DNA of 64,000 nt, taken from NCBI RefSeq assembly GCF_014651935.1, contig NZ_BMXV01000002.1, positions 310,001-374,000 on the forward strand, given 5' to 3'. Below, one piece after another: positions 1 to 10,269 of this stretch. Both the position numbers and the translations under genes were made by a program. The stretch is from Marinobacter zhanjiangensis (lineage in GTDB: Bacteria; Pseudomonadota; Gammaproteobacteria; Pseudomonadales; Oleiphilaceae). The notes below the pieces were generated by a model. That model did no database searches. It saw nothing but the letters and a program-made list of their open reading frames with translations, and was not told where the DNA came from. Numbering within the stretch: position 1 is the first letter of the stretch; each line of letters starts with the position of its first letter.

Positions 1-937
1 GCTGCGACAGGGTTTTCAACAGAGTGTCGCCGGCATCGTGGCCCAGGGTGTCGTTGATGCGCTTGAAGTGATCCACGTCCAGGCCGATCAGCGCACAGTT
101 GTGGCCATGACGGTCGGCGCTGGCCAGGGCCCGGCGGCAGCGGTCCTCGAACAGACGGCGGTTGGCGGTACCGGTCAGCACGTCGAAGTGGGCCAGGTAG
201 TGCAGCTGATCCTGGGTCTTGCGGATCTCGGATATGTTCTGCCCGATCAGAATCAGCTGCTGGCGGTCATCTTCCTCATCGTGCAGCAGGTTCAGGTTCC
301 AGAGAATGATGTGGTCGGTGCCGTCGTAGGCCTGTATACCGGTTTCCAGGATTTCCCGGTTATTGGCGCCCGCGCCCAGCGTCTTGAGGATTTTCCAGCT
401 CATTTCGTCCCGGTATTCCTCCGGGATAAAGGTCTCGATCAGGTGACGGCCCACGGCCTCGTCGCGGCTGTAACCGAACAGTGTTTCGGCCGAGGCGTTC
501 CACTGGCGGATGCGGAAACCGGAATCGATCAGCATGATGGGGGTCGCCGCGGTATCGAACAGCGCCCGGAAGTGCCGCGAGGACCGACGGAACGAGCGCT
601 CTGCCTGCTGGCGTACGAAAATTTCGTCGCGGAGTTCCTGGTTGATGGCCTGCAGTTCGCGGGTGCGCTCCTCCACCACGTCTTCCAGGCGAGACTCGAT
701 CCGGCGGCGTTCCCGCAGCAGTGCGCGTACGTAAACAAAGGTGCCGGCCAGAATCAGCATGGCGGGCCCGGCGGACCACAGGAACTGCATCAGGGCTTCC
801 CGCTCGATAGGCACTTTCGGTGCCGTGAGGAGCATCAGGGGGCTCAGAGCCAGTGCCAGTACCACCAGGCTGACAAGGCTGTCGGCAACGATGGCTAACC
901 ATCGTTCTCGGTTTTGTATAGTCCTGGATCTGTTCAC
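1..937 (-). CDS. Membrane PAS-GGDEF protein (partial, C-terminus outside window)
   Basis: The minus strand reads open from a GTG at 937 to the window edge (312 codons). An in-frame TAG lies three codons upstream, so GTG is the first possible start, and AGGTAGGGA precedes it. Two hydrophobic segments (about residues 17-37 and 52-71) are followed by an arginine/glutamate-rich coiled coil (72-118), a PAS domain (about 122-238, with MLIDSGFRIRQWNASAETLF), and the first half of a GGDEF domain (from about 245: LAHFDVLTGTANRRLFEDR, then LDVDHFKRINDTLGHDAGD). Family knowledge makes it a probable inner-membrane diguanylate cyclase making c-di-GMP under control of a sensory PAS. The GG(D/E)EF catalytic loop lies beyond base 1, so activity and any attached EAL domain cannot be judged. 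It ends a minus-strand run upstream of nadC. Confidence 0.85.
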   Translation of the reverse strand, partial: MNRSRTIQNRERWLAIVADSLVSLVVLALALSPLMLLTAPKVPIEREALMQFLWSAGPAMLILAGTFVYVRALLRERRRIESRLEDVVEERTRELQAINQELRDEIFVRQQAERSFRRSSRHFRALFDTAATPIMLIDSGFRIRQWNASAETLFGYSRDEAVGRHLIETFIPEEYRDEMSWKILKTLGAGANNREILETGIQAYDGTDHIILWNLNLLHDEEDDRQQLILIGQNISEIRKTQDQLHYLAHFDVLTGTANRRLFEDRCRRALASADRHGHNCALIGLDVDHFKRINDTLGHDAGDTLLKTLSQ

Positions 938-1019
938 GTATCCCTACCTGTGCCCGGCTTTTCCGTTTCGCCCGATTATCATTTGACGTCAGCCCGGGTG
1001 AGGGCTGGCCGAGTGTCCC

Positions 1020-1865
1020 TTAGCGAAGTCTCATGGACAGATCGATGGCTTCCACATCCTTGGTCAGTGTCCCTATGGATATATAGTCGACACCGGTTTC
1101 TGCAATGGGTACCAGGGTGTCCCGATTGATGCCGCCGGACGCTTCCAGACGACAGGTTCCCGCGGCCATCCGCACGGCGGTTTTCATGTCCGCCAGGGAA
1201 AACTCGTCCAGCATGATCACATCCGCACCGGCCTCCATCGCCTGCTGCAGCTCGTGCATGTCTTCCGTTTCCACTTCCACCGGCCGCCCCGGGGCTATCT
1301 GCCGTGCCTGCCGGACCGCTTCGGCAATGGAGCCACAGGCGGCAATGTGGTTTTCCTTGATCAGGAACGCGTCCCACAGGCCTATACGATGGTTATAGCA
1401 GCCTCCGCAGGTCACTGCGTACTTTTCTGCCAGACGCAGCCCCGGCAGGGTTTTGCGAGTATCCAGCAGCCTCACTCCGGTATGGGCCACCTGATCGGCG
1501 AACTGCTGGCACCGGGTGGCAACGCCGGACAGGGTCTGCAGCCAGTTCAGGGCCGATCGCTCACCGGTGAGCAGACTGCGGGCCGGACCTTCGCAGGTGA
1601 ACAGGGTCTGATCCGCTGACACCTGCTCACCGTCCGACACATGCCAGGTGACCGTGACCGCCGGATCGATCTGGCGGAAGACTTCGTCGACCCATGCCTG
1701 TCCGGCAACAACCGCCGGTACCCGGGTGATGACCCGGGCCTGGGCCAGCCGGTACTCCGGGATCAGGGCTGCGGTAATGTCACCATCACCGATATCTTCC
1801 CGCAAAGTCAGGGCCACGGACTCGATACGGGACTGACGCAAAAGCTCGTTGGACAGGGGTGTCAT
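1020..1865 (-). CDS. nadC: Nicotinate-nucleotide pyrophosphorylase (quinolinate phosphoribosyltransferase)
   Basis: 281 residues, normal for NadC. The enzyme converts quinolinate and PRPP to nicotinate mononucleotide, CO2 and PPi in de novo NAD synthesis in the cytosol. Visible signatures are EDIGDGDIT (23-31), RSALNWLQ (103-110), [10 protein letters not shown] (135-144) with its substrate-binding arginine and lysine, and [16 protein letters not shown] (158-173), followed by the barrel segment around VEVETED. It is divergent from the DUF1631 gene and lies near ampD, an arrangement resembling the nadC-ampD neighbourhood of Pseudomonas. The ATG start at 1865 gives the expected N-terminus. No unusual residue changes were noticed. 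Confidence 0.95.
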   Translation of the reverse strand: MTPLSNELLRQSRIESVALTLREDIGDGDITAALIPEYRLAQARVITRVPAVVAGQAWVDEVFRQIDPAVTVTWHVSDGEQVSADQTLFTCEGPARSLLTGERSALNWLQTLSGVATRCQQFADQVAHTGVRLLDTRKTLPGLRLAEKYAVTCGGCYNHRIGLWDAFLIKENHIAACGSIAEAVRQARQIAPGRPVEVETEDMHELQQAMEAGADVIMLDEFSLADMKTAVRMAAGTCRLEASGGINRDTLVPIAETGVDYISIGTLTKDVEAIDLSMRLR

Positions 1866-2073
1866 GGCAAAGGGTTTCCGGTTGGTCGAATCGGGCCGCT
1901 GATTGTATCGGCCGGGCCGTTCACTGGAAACACCCTGTGGCTTTTTCGAGCGTTCCAGGCGGTGACGTTGTACGTCAGTTCTTGTTGAATGGCGACCAGT
2001 CAGATCACTTCTGAGGCCTGGAATACGGAGCCGCCTGTCAGAATTGTGATGCCGTTCCGGTGTTCACAAATGG

Positions 2074-2097
2074 TGACAAAAACTGACACATATTGAC
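2074..2097. promoter_or_regulatory. Three TGAC repeats at 10-base spacing in the nadC/DUF1631 gap
   Basis: The 292-base divergent gap (1866-2157) is AT-richer than its flanks and carries TGAC at 2074, 2084 and 2094, each exactly 10 bases apart and therefore on one face of the helix. The last one belongs to TTGACG (2093-2098), which could be a -35 element; a TATGAT at 2110 is too close to pair with it. I read this as a possible regulator site or promoter zone for the DUF1631 gene. No specific regulator is recognised. Confidence 0.25.
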
Positions 2098-2157
2098 GGA
2101 GTGTAAGCCTATGATAGCAAGTGAAGTGTTAACCAATGTTAAACGGGGCCTGATGTC

Positions 2158-4515
2158 ATGGCACAGCAAAGCAAGGTAGTCAGTCTCAGAGAAGCGCAGG
2201 GACCGCGTGTCGAGTTACCCCCTGCGCTGATTCGTCTGAGGGATGCCTCTGCGCGCACCCTCAGCACGGTGATGTCGGAATTTTTCGACAGTGCTGATGA
2301 TGTGCTGTTCGGCATGGCGGATCGCGCCGGCTCCAACCAGGACCAGATCGCCTACTTCGACGCCATGCGGGAGTTGCGCCTGCGTCGCAAGGCCATGACC
2401 AACACCATGCTCGGCTGGGTGGCACGGGCTTTCAACGAAATCGGCCGTTTTGATCCCATGCCCCGTAGTCGGGGTCTGGAGGAGGTGGACCAGGATTCGC
2501 TGTCACTGCTCGATGACGGTGAACTGGAACAGAAAGTGGCCATTGACAGCCTGATCAACAAGCTGGCTACCCGTTACGCTGAGCCGGTTCGTCTGCTCAG
2601 CGTCCGGTTTGCTCATGTTTCCGGACACCGTGAGCTTGCCGACCGCCAGATGCCCCTGAGCCCGGAAGTGATCTGTACAGGCCTGGGTGAAGCCAGTGGC
2701 GAGCTGGACATCGACATCCGTGCCCGCCTGGTGGTTCTCAAGCTGTTCGACCGGCTGTTGGTGGATCGCCTGAGCAGCCTCTACCAGGATGCCAACCACC
2801 TGCTGGTGGCTGAGGGTGTGCTGCCGGACCTGAAGCGCCCGCCTGCCGCAACGCCGCAAAACCGGGCGGCTCCAGGGCGCTCGGTGCCGCCGTCCCGCTC
2901 TGGTGGTGCCACCAATACTGGCGTTACCGGCGCCGACCGCGCCGAGGGTGAGTCCTCGGTGACTTTCTCCGAACTTACCGCATTGCTGCACGGCAGTGAT
3001 GGCGGTCAGGCGGGTTCGGGCCATGGCGTGTCCCAGGGAGCCAGTGGTGCCGGAGAACTGGGCACCGGCGACCTGATGAGTCAGTTGGGGGGGCTGCAGG
3101 GCTCCGCCATGACCAGCGAGAATGGCCAGGTGGTCCCCCTGTCTGAACTGCTGGCGCGGGCACTGAATCGTGGGCCTGGCCGCAGCTTGCCGGTTAACCA
3201 GGTGGATGGCGATGTCATTAACCTGGTGGCCATGCTGTTCGAATTCATCCTGGACGACCGCCAGTTGCCTGCGGTGATGAAGATGCTGATCGGCCGTCTG
3301 CAGATTCCGGTGGTCAAGGTCGCCCTGATCGATCGCAGTTTCTTCAACCGTGGTGGTCATCCCGCCCGCAAGCTTCTGAACGAGCTGGCCATGGCGGGTA
3401 TTGGCTGGACACCCCGTGGCGACAACCAGCGTGATCCGCTGAAGGAAAAGGTTGAAAGTGTCGTTGAGCGGTTGCTGAACGAATTTACCGACAATGTGGG
3501 CCTGTTCGACGAGCTGCTCAAGGATTTCCAGCACTTCATGGACCTGGACCGTCGTCGCCGTGAACTGGTGGAACAGCGCCTGCGTGACGCGGAAGAAGGC
3601 AGGGCACGGCACGAGCTGGCCCGCGAGAAGATCAGAACGCTGCTGGATGGTCTGCTGGAGACCTATGACGTGCCAGACCGTGCCCGGGCGATTGTCAACG
3701 AGCCCTGGCGCAAGTACCTGGAGTGGTTATTCCTGCGGGAAGGCGAGAAGTCGGTGGCCTGGCAGGAAGCCACCGACCTGACCATCCGGCTCGCCTGGAG
3801 CCTGGACCCGCAACCGGTGGAAGAGTCCACCCGGGATGATCTTCTCAAGGCGATTCCCGGCATTACCGATGCCCTGCGCAACGGGCTTCATGAAATCTCC
3901 TGGGACCCGTTTGCCATTGATGCGGCAATTCGTGATCTGGAACTCGCTCATGTGGACGTACTGCAGGGGCTGGTGACGCGGCCCCCGCAAACGCCCCCCG
4001 AGGAAGAGCTGCCTTCCGGTCCGGCGGATGAAGTGGCCGCCGATCCGCTGCCGGAAAACGCCGGGGCGGACATGGCACCGGTTGCCGAGCCGGATCAACC
4101 TGCAACGCTGAAGGCAGACGAAGCCCCGCAAACGTCAGATCCGGTTACCGAACCGGCTGTTGCCAAGGCCGGTACCACCGAGGTACCCGAAAAGCCGGCG
4201 GAAACCGCACCAGCCACAGCCGCTGGGGAACCAGACCCGGTGTGGATGGAAAAGGCCGCCGGCCTGCGGGTGGGCTGCTGGATGGAAATGCCCCGGGACA
4301 ATGGTCGTCTGCGTTGCAAGCTGGCGGCGATTATCCGGGCGACCGGCAAGTACATCTTCGTCAACCGCAACGGTGCCAAGGTAGCCGAGTATCTCCAGGG
4401 TGAGCTGGCCCAGACCTTGTCGGAAGGCAAGATCACCCTGCTGGATGATGGCCTCATTTTCGACAGGGCGCTGGAGTCGATTATCGACAATCTCCGTCAC
4501 AACCGCCGGGACTGA
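2158..4515 (+). CDS. DUF1631 family protein
   Basis: 785 residues, matching the large DUF1631 family of gammaproteobacteria, whose function is not established. The N-terminal part (about 1-220) is helical and charged, including a RLRDASARTLSTVMSEFFDS segment. A glycine/serine-rich linker spans about 225-330, a second helical block about 335-600 (with LDRRRRELVEQRLRDAEEGR, coiled coil), and a long proline/alanine/glutamate linker about 610-695. It ends in a compact domain of about 90 residues (VWMEKAAGLRVGCWMEMP onward) that resembles a small PilZ-like beta barrel; that resemblance is my inference. No signal peptide or membrane span is seen, so it is probably cytosolic. It stands alone between nadC (divergent) and ampD. 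The ATG at 2158 has only a weak GGGG upstream. Confidence 0.85.
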   Translation: MAQQSKVVSLREAQGPRVELPPALIRLRDASARTLSTVMSEFFDSADDVLFGMADRAGSNQDQIAYFDAMRELRLRRKAMTNTMLGWVARAFNEIGRFDPMPRSRGLEEVDQDSLSLLDDGELEQKVAIDSLINKLATRYAEPVRLLSVRFAHVSGHRELADRQMPLSPEVICTGLGEASGELDIDIRARLVVLKLFDRLLVDRLSSLYQDANHLLVAEGVLPDLKRPPAATPQNRAAPGRSVPPSRSGGATNTGVTGADRAEGESSVTFSELTALLHGSDGGQAGSGHGVSQGASGAGELGTGDLMSQLGGLQGSAMTSENGQVVPLSELLARALNRGPGRSLPVNQVDGDVINLVAMLFEFILDDRQLPAVMKMLIGRLQIPVVKVALIDRSFFNRGGHPARKLLNELAMAGIGWTPRGDNQRDPLKEKVESVVERLLNEFTDNVGLFDELLKDFQHFMDLDRRRRELVEQRLRDAEEGRARHELAREKIRTLLDGLLETYDVPDRARAIVNEPWRKYLEWLFLREGEKSVAWQEATDLTIRLAWSLDPQPVEESTRDDLLKAIPGITDALRNGLHEISWDPFAIDAAIRDLELAHVDVLQGLVTRPPQTPPEEELPSGPADEVAADPLPENAGADMAPVAEPDQPATLKADEAPQTSDPVTEPAVAKAGTTEVPEKPAETAPATAAGEPDPVWMEKAAGLRVGCWMEMPRDNGRLRCKLAAIIRATGKYIFVNRNGAKVAEYLQGELAQTLSEGKITLLDDGLIFDRALESIIDNLRHNRRD

Positions 4516-4608
4516 CTGAGCTGAGCGTGAGGGCGAACTGCACTCGCCTCGGCGGGACCTTTGTGGTTCAATCCGGGGATCCATTTCGTCGTAATCCGCA
4601 GGAACTCC

Positions 4609-5187
4609 GTGTCTGAACCCGAATACCCCCGCTTTCCTTCCGAGCTGAGGCAATCCGGCCGCCTTCCGCAGGCCCGCTGGTGCCCGTCACCCAATTTCGG
4701 CCCCCGGCCGGATCAGGACGACATCTCTCTGCTGGTGGTTCATAACATCAGCCTGCCGCCGCAGCAGTTCGGTGGTTCACACATCGAGGACTTCTTCTGT
4801 AACCGGCTGGATACGTCAGCCCACCCGTACTTTGAGGAAATCGGCGGCATGAAGGTGTCGTCCCACCTGCTGATTCGTCGTGATGGTGAGTTGCTGCAGT
4901 TTGTCAGTCTGCGGGACCGGGCCTGGCACGCGGGGCGATCGGTGTTCTGCGGGCGGGAGGAATGTAATGATTACTCAATCGGCATTGAGCTGGAAGGGGC
5001 GGACCATATTCCCTACACGGCTGACCAGTACCGTCAGTTGACGGAGGTCACCCGTGAGATCATGGCCGCCTGGCCGGCAATAACGGAAGACCGCATAGCC
5101 GGCCACAGTGATATTGCCCCCGGGCGCAAGACGGATCCCGGTCCCGCCTTTGACTGGCGGCATTTCCGCCGGTTGCTGGGCAGCTGA
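4609..5187 (+). CDS. ampD: 1,6-anhydro-N-acetylmuramyl-L-alanine amidase AmpD
   Basis: AmpD is a cytosolic zinc amidase that cleaves the peptide from anhydromuropeptides during cell-wall recycling and thereby controls AmpR-dependent beta-lactamase induction in relatives. I chose the GTG at 4609, preceded by AGGAACTCC, giving 192 residues, close to the usual 183-188; a longer reading from a TTG at 4561 has no good ribosome site. The zinc ligands are visible as H45 (LLVVHNISLPP), H166 and D176 (GHSDIAPGRKTDPGPAFDW), and the catalytic glutamate as E127 (SIGIELEG). It ends 7 bases from the convergent adenosyltransferase gene, with no room for a separate terminator. Confidence 0.93.
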   Translation: MSEPEYPRFPSELRQSGRLPQARWCPSPNFGPRPDQDDISLLVVHNISLPPQQFGGSHIEDFFCNRLDTSAHPYFEEIGGMKVSSHLLIRRDGELLQFVSLRDRAWHAGRSVFCGREECNDYSIGIELEGADHIPYTADQYRQLTEVTREIMAAWPAITEDRIAGHSDIAPGRKTDPGPAFDWRHFRRLLGS

Positions 5188-5194
5188 GCAGCGC

Positions 5195-5752
5195 TCAGAT
5201 TTCGGAGCGTTGCTGTTCCCAGAGTATTTCATCGCGGCCATTGCGCCGTGCCAGTACCCTGGCCACCACGAACAGCAGGTCTGAAAGACGGTTCAGATAA
5301 TGACGGGCATCGGGGTTGATCGAGTCTTCATGACTGAGAGCCACCACCACCCGTTCCGCCCGACGGCAGACAGCCCGGGCCAGGTGGCATTGAGCCGCAG
5401 CCATTGAGCCCCCGGGCAGCACGAAGTTCCTGAGCGGGGGCAGGTCCGCGTTGTGGCCGTCCATGGTGTCTTCCAGCCACTGGATATGTTGTTCACCAAT
5501 CACCCTGCTACCGGGGATGGCGAACTCGCCGCCCAGGTCGAACAGGTGGTGCTGGATGCGGCGCATGGCGTCAGCCAGTTGTTCCTCACCGTCCAGTTGC
5601 TCGACCAGCAGGCCGATATGGCAGTTGAGTTCGTCAGCGGTGCCCATGGCTTCCACCCGCTGGGCATTCTTGGCGATGCGGTTGCCGTCGGCCAGGCCGG
5701 TGGAGCCATCGTCACCGGTGCGGGTATAGATCTTCGAAAGTCGGTTGCCCAT
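5195..5752 (-). CDS. ATP:cob(I)alamin adenosyltransferase, PduO type
   Basis: 185 residues. It transfers the adenosyl group of ATP to cob(I)alamin to make adenosylcobalamin. The PduO-family ATP-binding N-terminus is clear (KIYTRTGDDGSTGL, residues 7-20), followed by the helical bundle with GTADELNCHIGLL and the C-terminal ARAVCRRAERVV and LNRLSDLLFVVAR segments that carry the conserved Arg/Asp/Asn cobalamin-binding residues. It is PduO-like rather than CobA/BtuR-like, so I leave the symbol open. It lies 18 bases downstream of the panE-like gene on the same strand and so probably belongs to the pepA-holC-valS-panE run. Cobalamin-dependent enzymes are not seen in the window. Confidence 0.92.
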   Translation of the reverse strand: MGNRLSKIYTRTGDDGSTGLADGNRIAKNAQRVEAMGTADELNCHIGLLVEQLDGEEQLADAMRRIQHHLFDLGGEFAIPGSRVIGEQHIQWLEDTMDGHNADLPPLRNFVLPGGSMAAAQCHLARAVCRRAERVVVALSHEDSINPDARHYLNRLSDLLFVVARVLARRNGRDEILWEQQRSEI

Positions 5753-5770
5753 GAAGGAACTCCGGAACGG

Positions 5771-6730
5771 TCAGTGGGAAGGATGAGATACCAGCTGTTT
5801 TACTCTGTCGGTGAGCATCTGGTTCACTGGTGCCGCCAGCCCCAGCTCCCGGGAGCGCCTGGCCACATAGCCGTTAATGTAGTCGATCTCGGTAGCACGG
5901 CCGCCCTGGAAGTCGCCGCGCATGGACGAGGTATTGGCAGACGTATTCCTGGCGACCCGTTCGATGTCGTCCCGCAGTTCCTCGGGCGAGTGGGGCGGCA
6001 GCCCCTCGGCCCTGATCAGGTTGGCCAGTTCTTCGCAAAGGGCGTCGATGTGGTCGAGGAACAGCGATGACTCGAGTATGTCGCCATTGCGGCAGTCCAG
6101 AATCGCGGTGAACGGGTTGATGCCGGCGTTCACCGCGAGTTTGCCCCACAGCCGTTCCAGAATGCGTTCTTCCCCCCGCACTTCCAGGCCTGACCGGGAC
6201 AACTGACGGATGACCGTTGCGGACAGGCCGACGGCGTTCCCGGTCAGGGCACCGATCCAGGTATGCCCGCGGGCAGCGTGGACAACCCGGTCCGGCGCCG
6301 GGCGATTGGCCGCCTCGGTGGTGCTGGCGGCCAGCACGGGGCGTCGGGGCCAGCGGTCGGCGACTTCCTGCTGGCTGCCCAGGCCATTCTGGAACAGCAC
6401 AATGGGACAGGATTCGGGCAGACGGTCGATGATCTCCGCCAGGGCGTCGACGGTGTCTCCCGCTTTGGTGGTGACCAGTAACAGCGTGGTCCCGGACAGC
6501 CCGGTCAGCCAGCGGCGAACGATGGTGTGTTCCCGCCCATCGCTGTCCTGGAGGCGGTAGTTGAGCCTGAAGGAGGACAGGGTGGTGGCGTTGCGCGGCA
6601 CAAAACCGGTGGTGTCGGCGGGCAGGTAAGCGGCCCACAGGCGACCGAGGGCACCGGCGCCGAGGATGGCGATGTTTTCATCCTCGACACCGGACTGGGA
6701 AGGCTTGCTGGACGTGCGTGAAATTGGCAC
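5771..6730 (-). CDS. panE: 2-dehydropantoate 2-reductase family protein
   Basis: 319 residues; the family reduces ketopantoate to pantoate with NADPH in coenzyme A synthesis. A Rossmann GAGALG motif sits at 24-29 rather than near residue 7, so the protein carries about 17 extra N-terminal residues. FQNGLG (113-118), the catalytic lysine region WGKLAVNAGINPFTAI (K197, N201, N205) and the SMRGDFQGGRATEIDYINGY C-terminal signature (cofactor and substrate binding) are all present. The GTG at 6730 follows the valS stop codon directly (TAG then GTG), which suggests translational coupling. Panto-pathway partners are not next to it, so a related 2-oxoacid reductase activity cannot be excluded. Confidence 0.85.
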   Translation of the reverse strand: MPISRTSSKPSQSGVEDENIAILGAGALGRLWAAYLPADTTGFVPRNATTLSSFRLNYRLQDSDGREHTIVRRWLTGLSGTTLLLVTTKAGDTVDALAEIIDRLPESCPIVLFQNGLGSQQEVADRWPRRPVLAASTTEAANRPAPDRVVHAARGHTWIGALTGNAVGLSATVIRQLSRSGLEVRGEERILERLWGKLAVNAGINPFTAILDCRNGDILESSLFLDHIDALCEELANLIRAEGLPPHSPEELRDDIERVARNTSANTSSMRGDFQGGRATEIDYINGYVARRSRELGLAAPVNQMLTDRVKQLVSHPSH

Positions 6731-9583
6731 CTATATGGCCTCGATCTCGCGCCGCTGCTCACTCAGGCGCCGCTGGCTGCCCCGGGCATCGTGGAGTTTT
6801 TCCTGCTCCTTCTCCACCACCTCGGCCGGCGCCTTGGCGGTGAACTTTTCGTTGCCCAGCTTGCCTTCCAGGCGGCCGATTTCCTTCTGCAGGCGTTCCA
6901 GTTCCTTGTCCAGGCGCTTGAGCTCGGCATCCTTGTCGATCAGGCCGGCCATGGGCACCAGTACTTCCATCTCGCCCACCAGCTGGGTAGCGGACATGGG
7001 GGCCTTGTCGCCTTCGAACCACTCCAGTTTCTCCAGCTTGGCCAGGGACATCAGGAACTGACTGTTGTCGTTCATGCGCCGGCGGTCTTCGTCGTCCTGC
7101 CCGCGCAGCAGTACCGGAATCTGTTTCGCCGGGGAAATGTTCATTTCGCCGCGGATATTGCGCACCGCCACGATCACGCCCTTGAGCCACTCAATGTCCT
7201 TGGCGACGGCGGCATCCTGCTTGCTGCTGTCCGGTTCCGGGAAGGGCTGCAGCATGATGCTGTCGCCGCTCTTGCCGGCCAGGGGCGCGATGCGCTGCCA
7301 GATTTCCTCAGTGATGAACGGCATGATCGGGTGGGCCAGCCGCAGCACGGCTTCCAGCACCCGCACCAGGGTACGGCGGGTGCCCCGTTTGGCCTCGGCA
7401 CTGGCGTTGTCGTCATTCAGCGCCGGCTTGGACAGCTCCAGGTACCAGTCGCAGTATTCGTTCCAGATGAACTCGTACAGGGCATAGGCCGCCAGGTCGA
7501 AACGGTACTGGTCCAGATGACGGATAACATCCTGCTCGCAGTTCTGCAGTTCGCTGGTGATCCAGCGGTCTGCCAGGGAGAGCTCAACCGGCTCGTCGTT
7601 GACGCCGCAATCCTGGTCCTCGGTATTCATCAGCACATAGCGGGCGGCGTTCCACAGCTTGTTGCAGAAGTTGCGGTAGCCTTCCAGGCGCTTCATGTCC
7701 CAGTTGATGTCGCGCCCGGTGGTCGCCATGGCGGCCAGGGTGAAGCGCAGGGCATCAGTGCCGTGGGCGGAGATACCCTCCGGGAATTCCTTCTTCGTAC
7801 GCTTGCTGATTTTCTCGGCCAGTTTCGGCTGCATCAGATTGCCGGTGCGCTTGTCCAGCAGGTCATCCAGGCCGATACCGTCGATCATGTCCAGGGGGTC
7901 GATTACGTTGCCCTTGGACTTGGACATCTTGTCGCCATGCTCGTCACGGATCAGGCCGGTGACATAGACGGTATGGAAGGGCACCTGGGGCGTGCCGTCT
8001 TCGTTCTTCATGAAGTGCATGGTCATCATGATCATGCGGGCGACCCAGAAGAAGATGATGTCGAAACCGGTGACCAGTACATCCGTGGGGTGGAAGGTTT
8101 TCAGGCGTTCGGTGATTTCCGGCCAGCCCAGGGTGCCGAAGGTCCAGAGGGCGGAACTGAACCAGGTGTCCAGTACGTCCTCGTCCTGCTGCAGTGCCAG
8201 ATCGTCGGCCAGGCTGTACTTCCGGCGCACGTCGGCCTCGTCGCGGCCCACGTAGATGTTGCCTTCGCTGTCGTACCAGGCTGGAATCCGGTGCCCCCAC
8301 CACAGCTGGCGGGAAATGCACCACTCCTGGATGTCCCGCATCCACGCGAAGTACATATTCTCGTACTGCTTGGGCACGAACTGGATGCGGCCGTCTTCCA
8401 CCGCCTCGATGGCGGGCCTGGCCAGGGTTTTGGCGTCCACGAACCACTGATCGGTGAGCATGGGTTCGATAATCAGGCCGGACCGGTCGCCCCGGGGCAC
8501 GCTCAGAACATGGTCCTCGATCTGCTCCACCAGACCCAGGGCTTCCATGTCGGCCACAATCCGGTTGCGGGCGTCCTCGCGGGTCAGGCCGGCATAGGCC
8601 TGGGGCATGGTGCCGTCCAACTCGGTGTTTTCGGTGCCATCGGCATTGAATATTTCCGCCACCGCACGGATGTTGGCGTCGTGACTCATGACGTTGATCA
8701 ACGGCAGGTTGTTGCGTTTGCCTACTGCATAGTCGTTGAAGTCGTGAGCCGGGGTGATCTTGACGCAGCCGGAGCCCTTTTCCGGGTCCGCGTGGTGGTC
8801 GGCCACAACAGGAATGCGGCGATTCACCAGCGGCAGCATGACATGCTTGCCGATCAGGTGCTGGAAGCGCTCGTCGTCCGGGTGCACGGCTACGGCGGTG
8901 TCACCGAGCATGGTTTCCGGGCGGGTCGTGGCCACGATCACGTAGTCCTTGCCGTCCTCGGTCTTTTCGCCGTCGGCCAACGGATAACGCAGGTGCCAGA
9001 AAAGACCTTTCTCTTCCTTGTTCTCCACTTCCAGGTCGGAGATCGCAGTGTGCAGTTTGGGATCCCAGTTCACCAGCCGCTTGCCACGGTATACCAGGCC
9101 GTCGTCGTGGAGGCGAACGAACACTTCCTGCACGGCCTTGTAGAAACCATCGTCCATGGTGAAGCGCTCGTTGCTCCAGTCCACGGAGGTGCCCAGCCGG
9201 CGCATTTGCCCGGTAATGGTGCCGCCGGACTGTTGCTTCCAGTCCCAGATGCGTTTGACAAAGGCTTCGCGGCCCAGGTCGTGGCGGGTCTTGCCTTCCT
9301 CATCAGCCAGTTTGCGTTCCACTACCATCTGGGTGGCTATACCGGCGTGGTCGGTGCCTACCGTCCACAGGGCGTTACGACCCTGCATCCGGCGATAGCG
9401 GGTAAGGGTATCCATGATGGTGTGCTGGAAGGCGTGCCCCATGTGCAGGCTGCCGGTCACATTGGGCGGTGGGATGGCGATACTGTAGGGCTGGCCTTCA
9501 CCGCTGGGGCGAAAATACCCCTTGGATTCCCAGTTTTCGTACCACTGGCGCTCGATGTTTTCTGGCTGGTAGGTTTTTTCCAT
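6731..9583 (-). CDS. valS: Valyl-tRNA synthetase
   Basis: 950 residues, the normal size of a class Ia ValRS. It charges tRNA-Val and edits mischarged threonine. The ATP-binding HIGH-type motif lies at 38-50 ([13 protein letters not shown]), the KMSKS loop at 552-556, the CP1 editing domain between them ([13 protein letters not shown] around 219-231), then the anticodon-binding helical domain and a C-terminal coiled coil ([20 protein letters not shown]) that contacts the tRNA. It follows holC after a 203-base gap that holds a good -10 element, so it can be transcribed separately from pepA-holC, and it abuts panE downstream. Confidence 0.98.
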   Translation of the reverse strand: MEKTYQPENIERQWYENWESKGYFRPSGEGQPYSIAIPPPNVTGSLHMGHAFQHTIMDTLTRYRRMQGRNALWTVGTDHAGIATQMVVERKLADEEGKTRHDLGREAFVKRIWDWKQQSGGTITGQMRRLGTSVDWSNERFTMDDGFYKAVQEVFVRLHDDGLVYRGKRLVNWDPKLHTAISDLEVENKEEKGLFWHLRYPLADGEKTEDGKDYVIVATTRPETMLGDTAVAVHPDDERFQHLIGKHVMLPLVNRRIPVVADHHADPEKGSGCVKITPAHDFNDYAVGKRNNLPLINVMSHDANIRAVAEIFNADGTENTELDGTMPQAYAGLTREDARNRIVADMEALGLVEQIEDHVLSVPRGDRSGLIIEPMLTDQWFVDAKTLARPAIEAVEDGRIQFVPKQYENMYFAWMRDIQEWCISRQLWWGHRIPAWYDSEGNIYVGRDEADVRRKYSLADDLALQQDEDVLDTWFSSALWTFGTLGWPEITERLKTFHPTDVLVTGFDIIFFWVARMIMMTMHFMKNEDGTPQVPFHTVYVTGLIRDEHGDKMSKSKGNVIDPLDMIDGIGLDDLLDKRTGNLMQPKLAEKISKRTKKEFPEGISAHGTDALRFTLAAMATTGRDINWDMKRLEGYRNFCNKLWNAARYVLMNTEDQDCGVNDEPVELSLADRWITSELQNCEQDVIRHLDQYRFDLAAYALYEFIWNEYCDWYLELSKPALNDDNASAEAKRGTRRTLVRVLEAVLRLAHPIMPFITEEIWQRIAPLAGKSGDSIMLQPFPEPDSSKQDAAVAKDIEWLKGVIVAVRNIRGEMNISPAKQIPVLLRGQDDEDRRRMNDNSQFLMSLAKLEKLEWFEGDKAPMSATQLVGEMEVLVPMAGLIDKDAELKRLDKELERLQKEIGRLEGKLGNEKFTAKAPAEVVEKEQEKLHDARGSQRRLSEQRREIEAI

Positions 9584-9636
9584 GGGTGTCTTCTGGTGAC
9601 CGTCTGGTTGATTCGCGAGGGAAATTGGAGGGCACG

Positions 9637-9666
9637 ATTATACATGCTCGCCGGGGTTGCGGCGAA
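9637..9666 (-). promoter_or_regulatory. Candidate valS promoter
   Basis: On the minus strand, TATAAT (9642-9637) lies 54 bases before the valS ATG and is preceded after 18 bases by TTCGCC (9666-9661). The -10 is a perfect consensus and the -35 is weak. Its place in the 203-base holC-valS gap supports an independent valS transcript. No T-box or other leader structure was seen. Confidence 0.5.
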
Positions 9667-9786
9667 TGGGCCAAAGCTGTGCATTGGCGGGCGTTTGTAA
9701 GGTCTCACTGCGCACGTCTGTGCCGGTAGAGCCGGACCCGCGTGCTTCAGCTGCGGTGCAGGCCCCGCAGACAGGTGTGGTGGGCT

Positions 9787-10269
9787 TTATGTTTTTCTTT
9801 GATCATGAACCCTCGGTTCAATACCCAGGGCCCTGAGCTGTTTGAATTGCGAACGAGCCGTATTCAGGGTTTCCGGGTCATTGTGCGCTACCAACGCCAG
9901 TCGCCTGAACCGGTCAGCGTCTGCGGGGAGCTTTGCTGACAGGACCACCACGGTGTCCCAGTCATCGGCCACAGGCTCGCATAACAGGATGCCCACCGGG
10001 TCGGAGCAGCGGGTGGCAGAGTCGGGGACAATGCTGTGGGGAATGAACGCCTCCGGGGCGAAGTTCCACAGCAGATCGTCCAGCTCCTCGGCGTGGCCGT
10101 ACTGGTCGCAGACAATACAGACCCGGTCGCCCTGCTGCCAGGCCTTGTCCACCAGGCGGACCGCATGGAGGTTGCGGTCCGCCGGAGTGGCCCCGGCGAG
10201 GATGTGAAACCAGTAGGAACGGTTTCCCTCCTTGCCCGCCGTTCCGGATGGGCCGTTACTTTCCGGCAT
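9787..10269 (-). CDS. holC: DNA polymerase III chi subunit
   Basis: 160 residues. Chi pairs with psi in the clamp-loader assembly and binds single-stranded DNA-binding protein at the replication fork. The fold is recognised from YWFHILAG near the N-terminus, the [19 protein letters not shown] segment and [17 protein letters not shown], all typical of HolC, and from its position between pepA and valS, which is conserved in gammaproteobacteria. Its ATG overlaps the end of pepA by 14 bases, so the two are translated from one message. HolC is often near 142-150 residues; the extra residues here are at the N-terminus, and a later internal start cannot be ruled out. Confidence 0.9.
   Translation of the reverse strand: MPESNGPSGTAGKEGNRSYWFHILAGATPADRNLHAVRLVDKAWQQGDRVCIVCDQYGHAEELDDLLWNFAPEAFIPHSIVPDSATRCSDPVGILLCEPVADDWDTVVVLSAKLPADADRFRRLALVAHNDPETLNTARSQFKQLRALGIEPRVHDQRKT

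Noticed and set aside
6791..9700. 969-residue plus-strand open frame opposite valS
   Set aside because: It is fully antisense to an unmistakable valyl-tRNA synthetase; long open antisense frames are common in GC-rich coding DNA. No family features.
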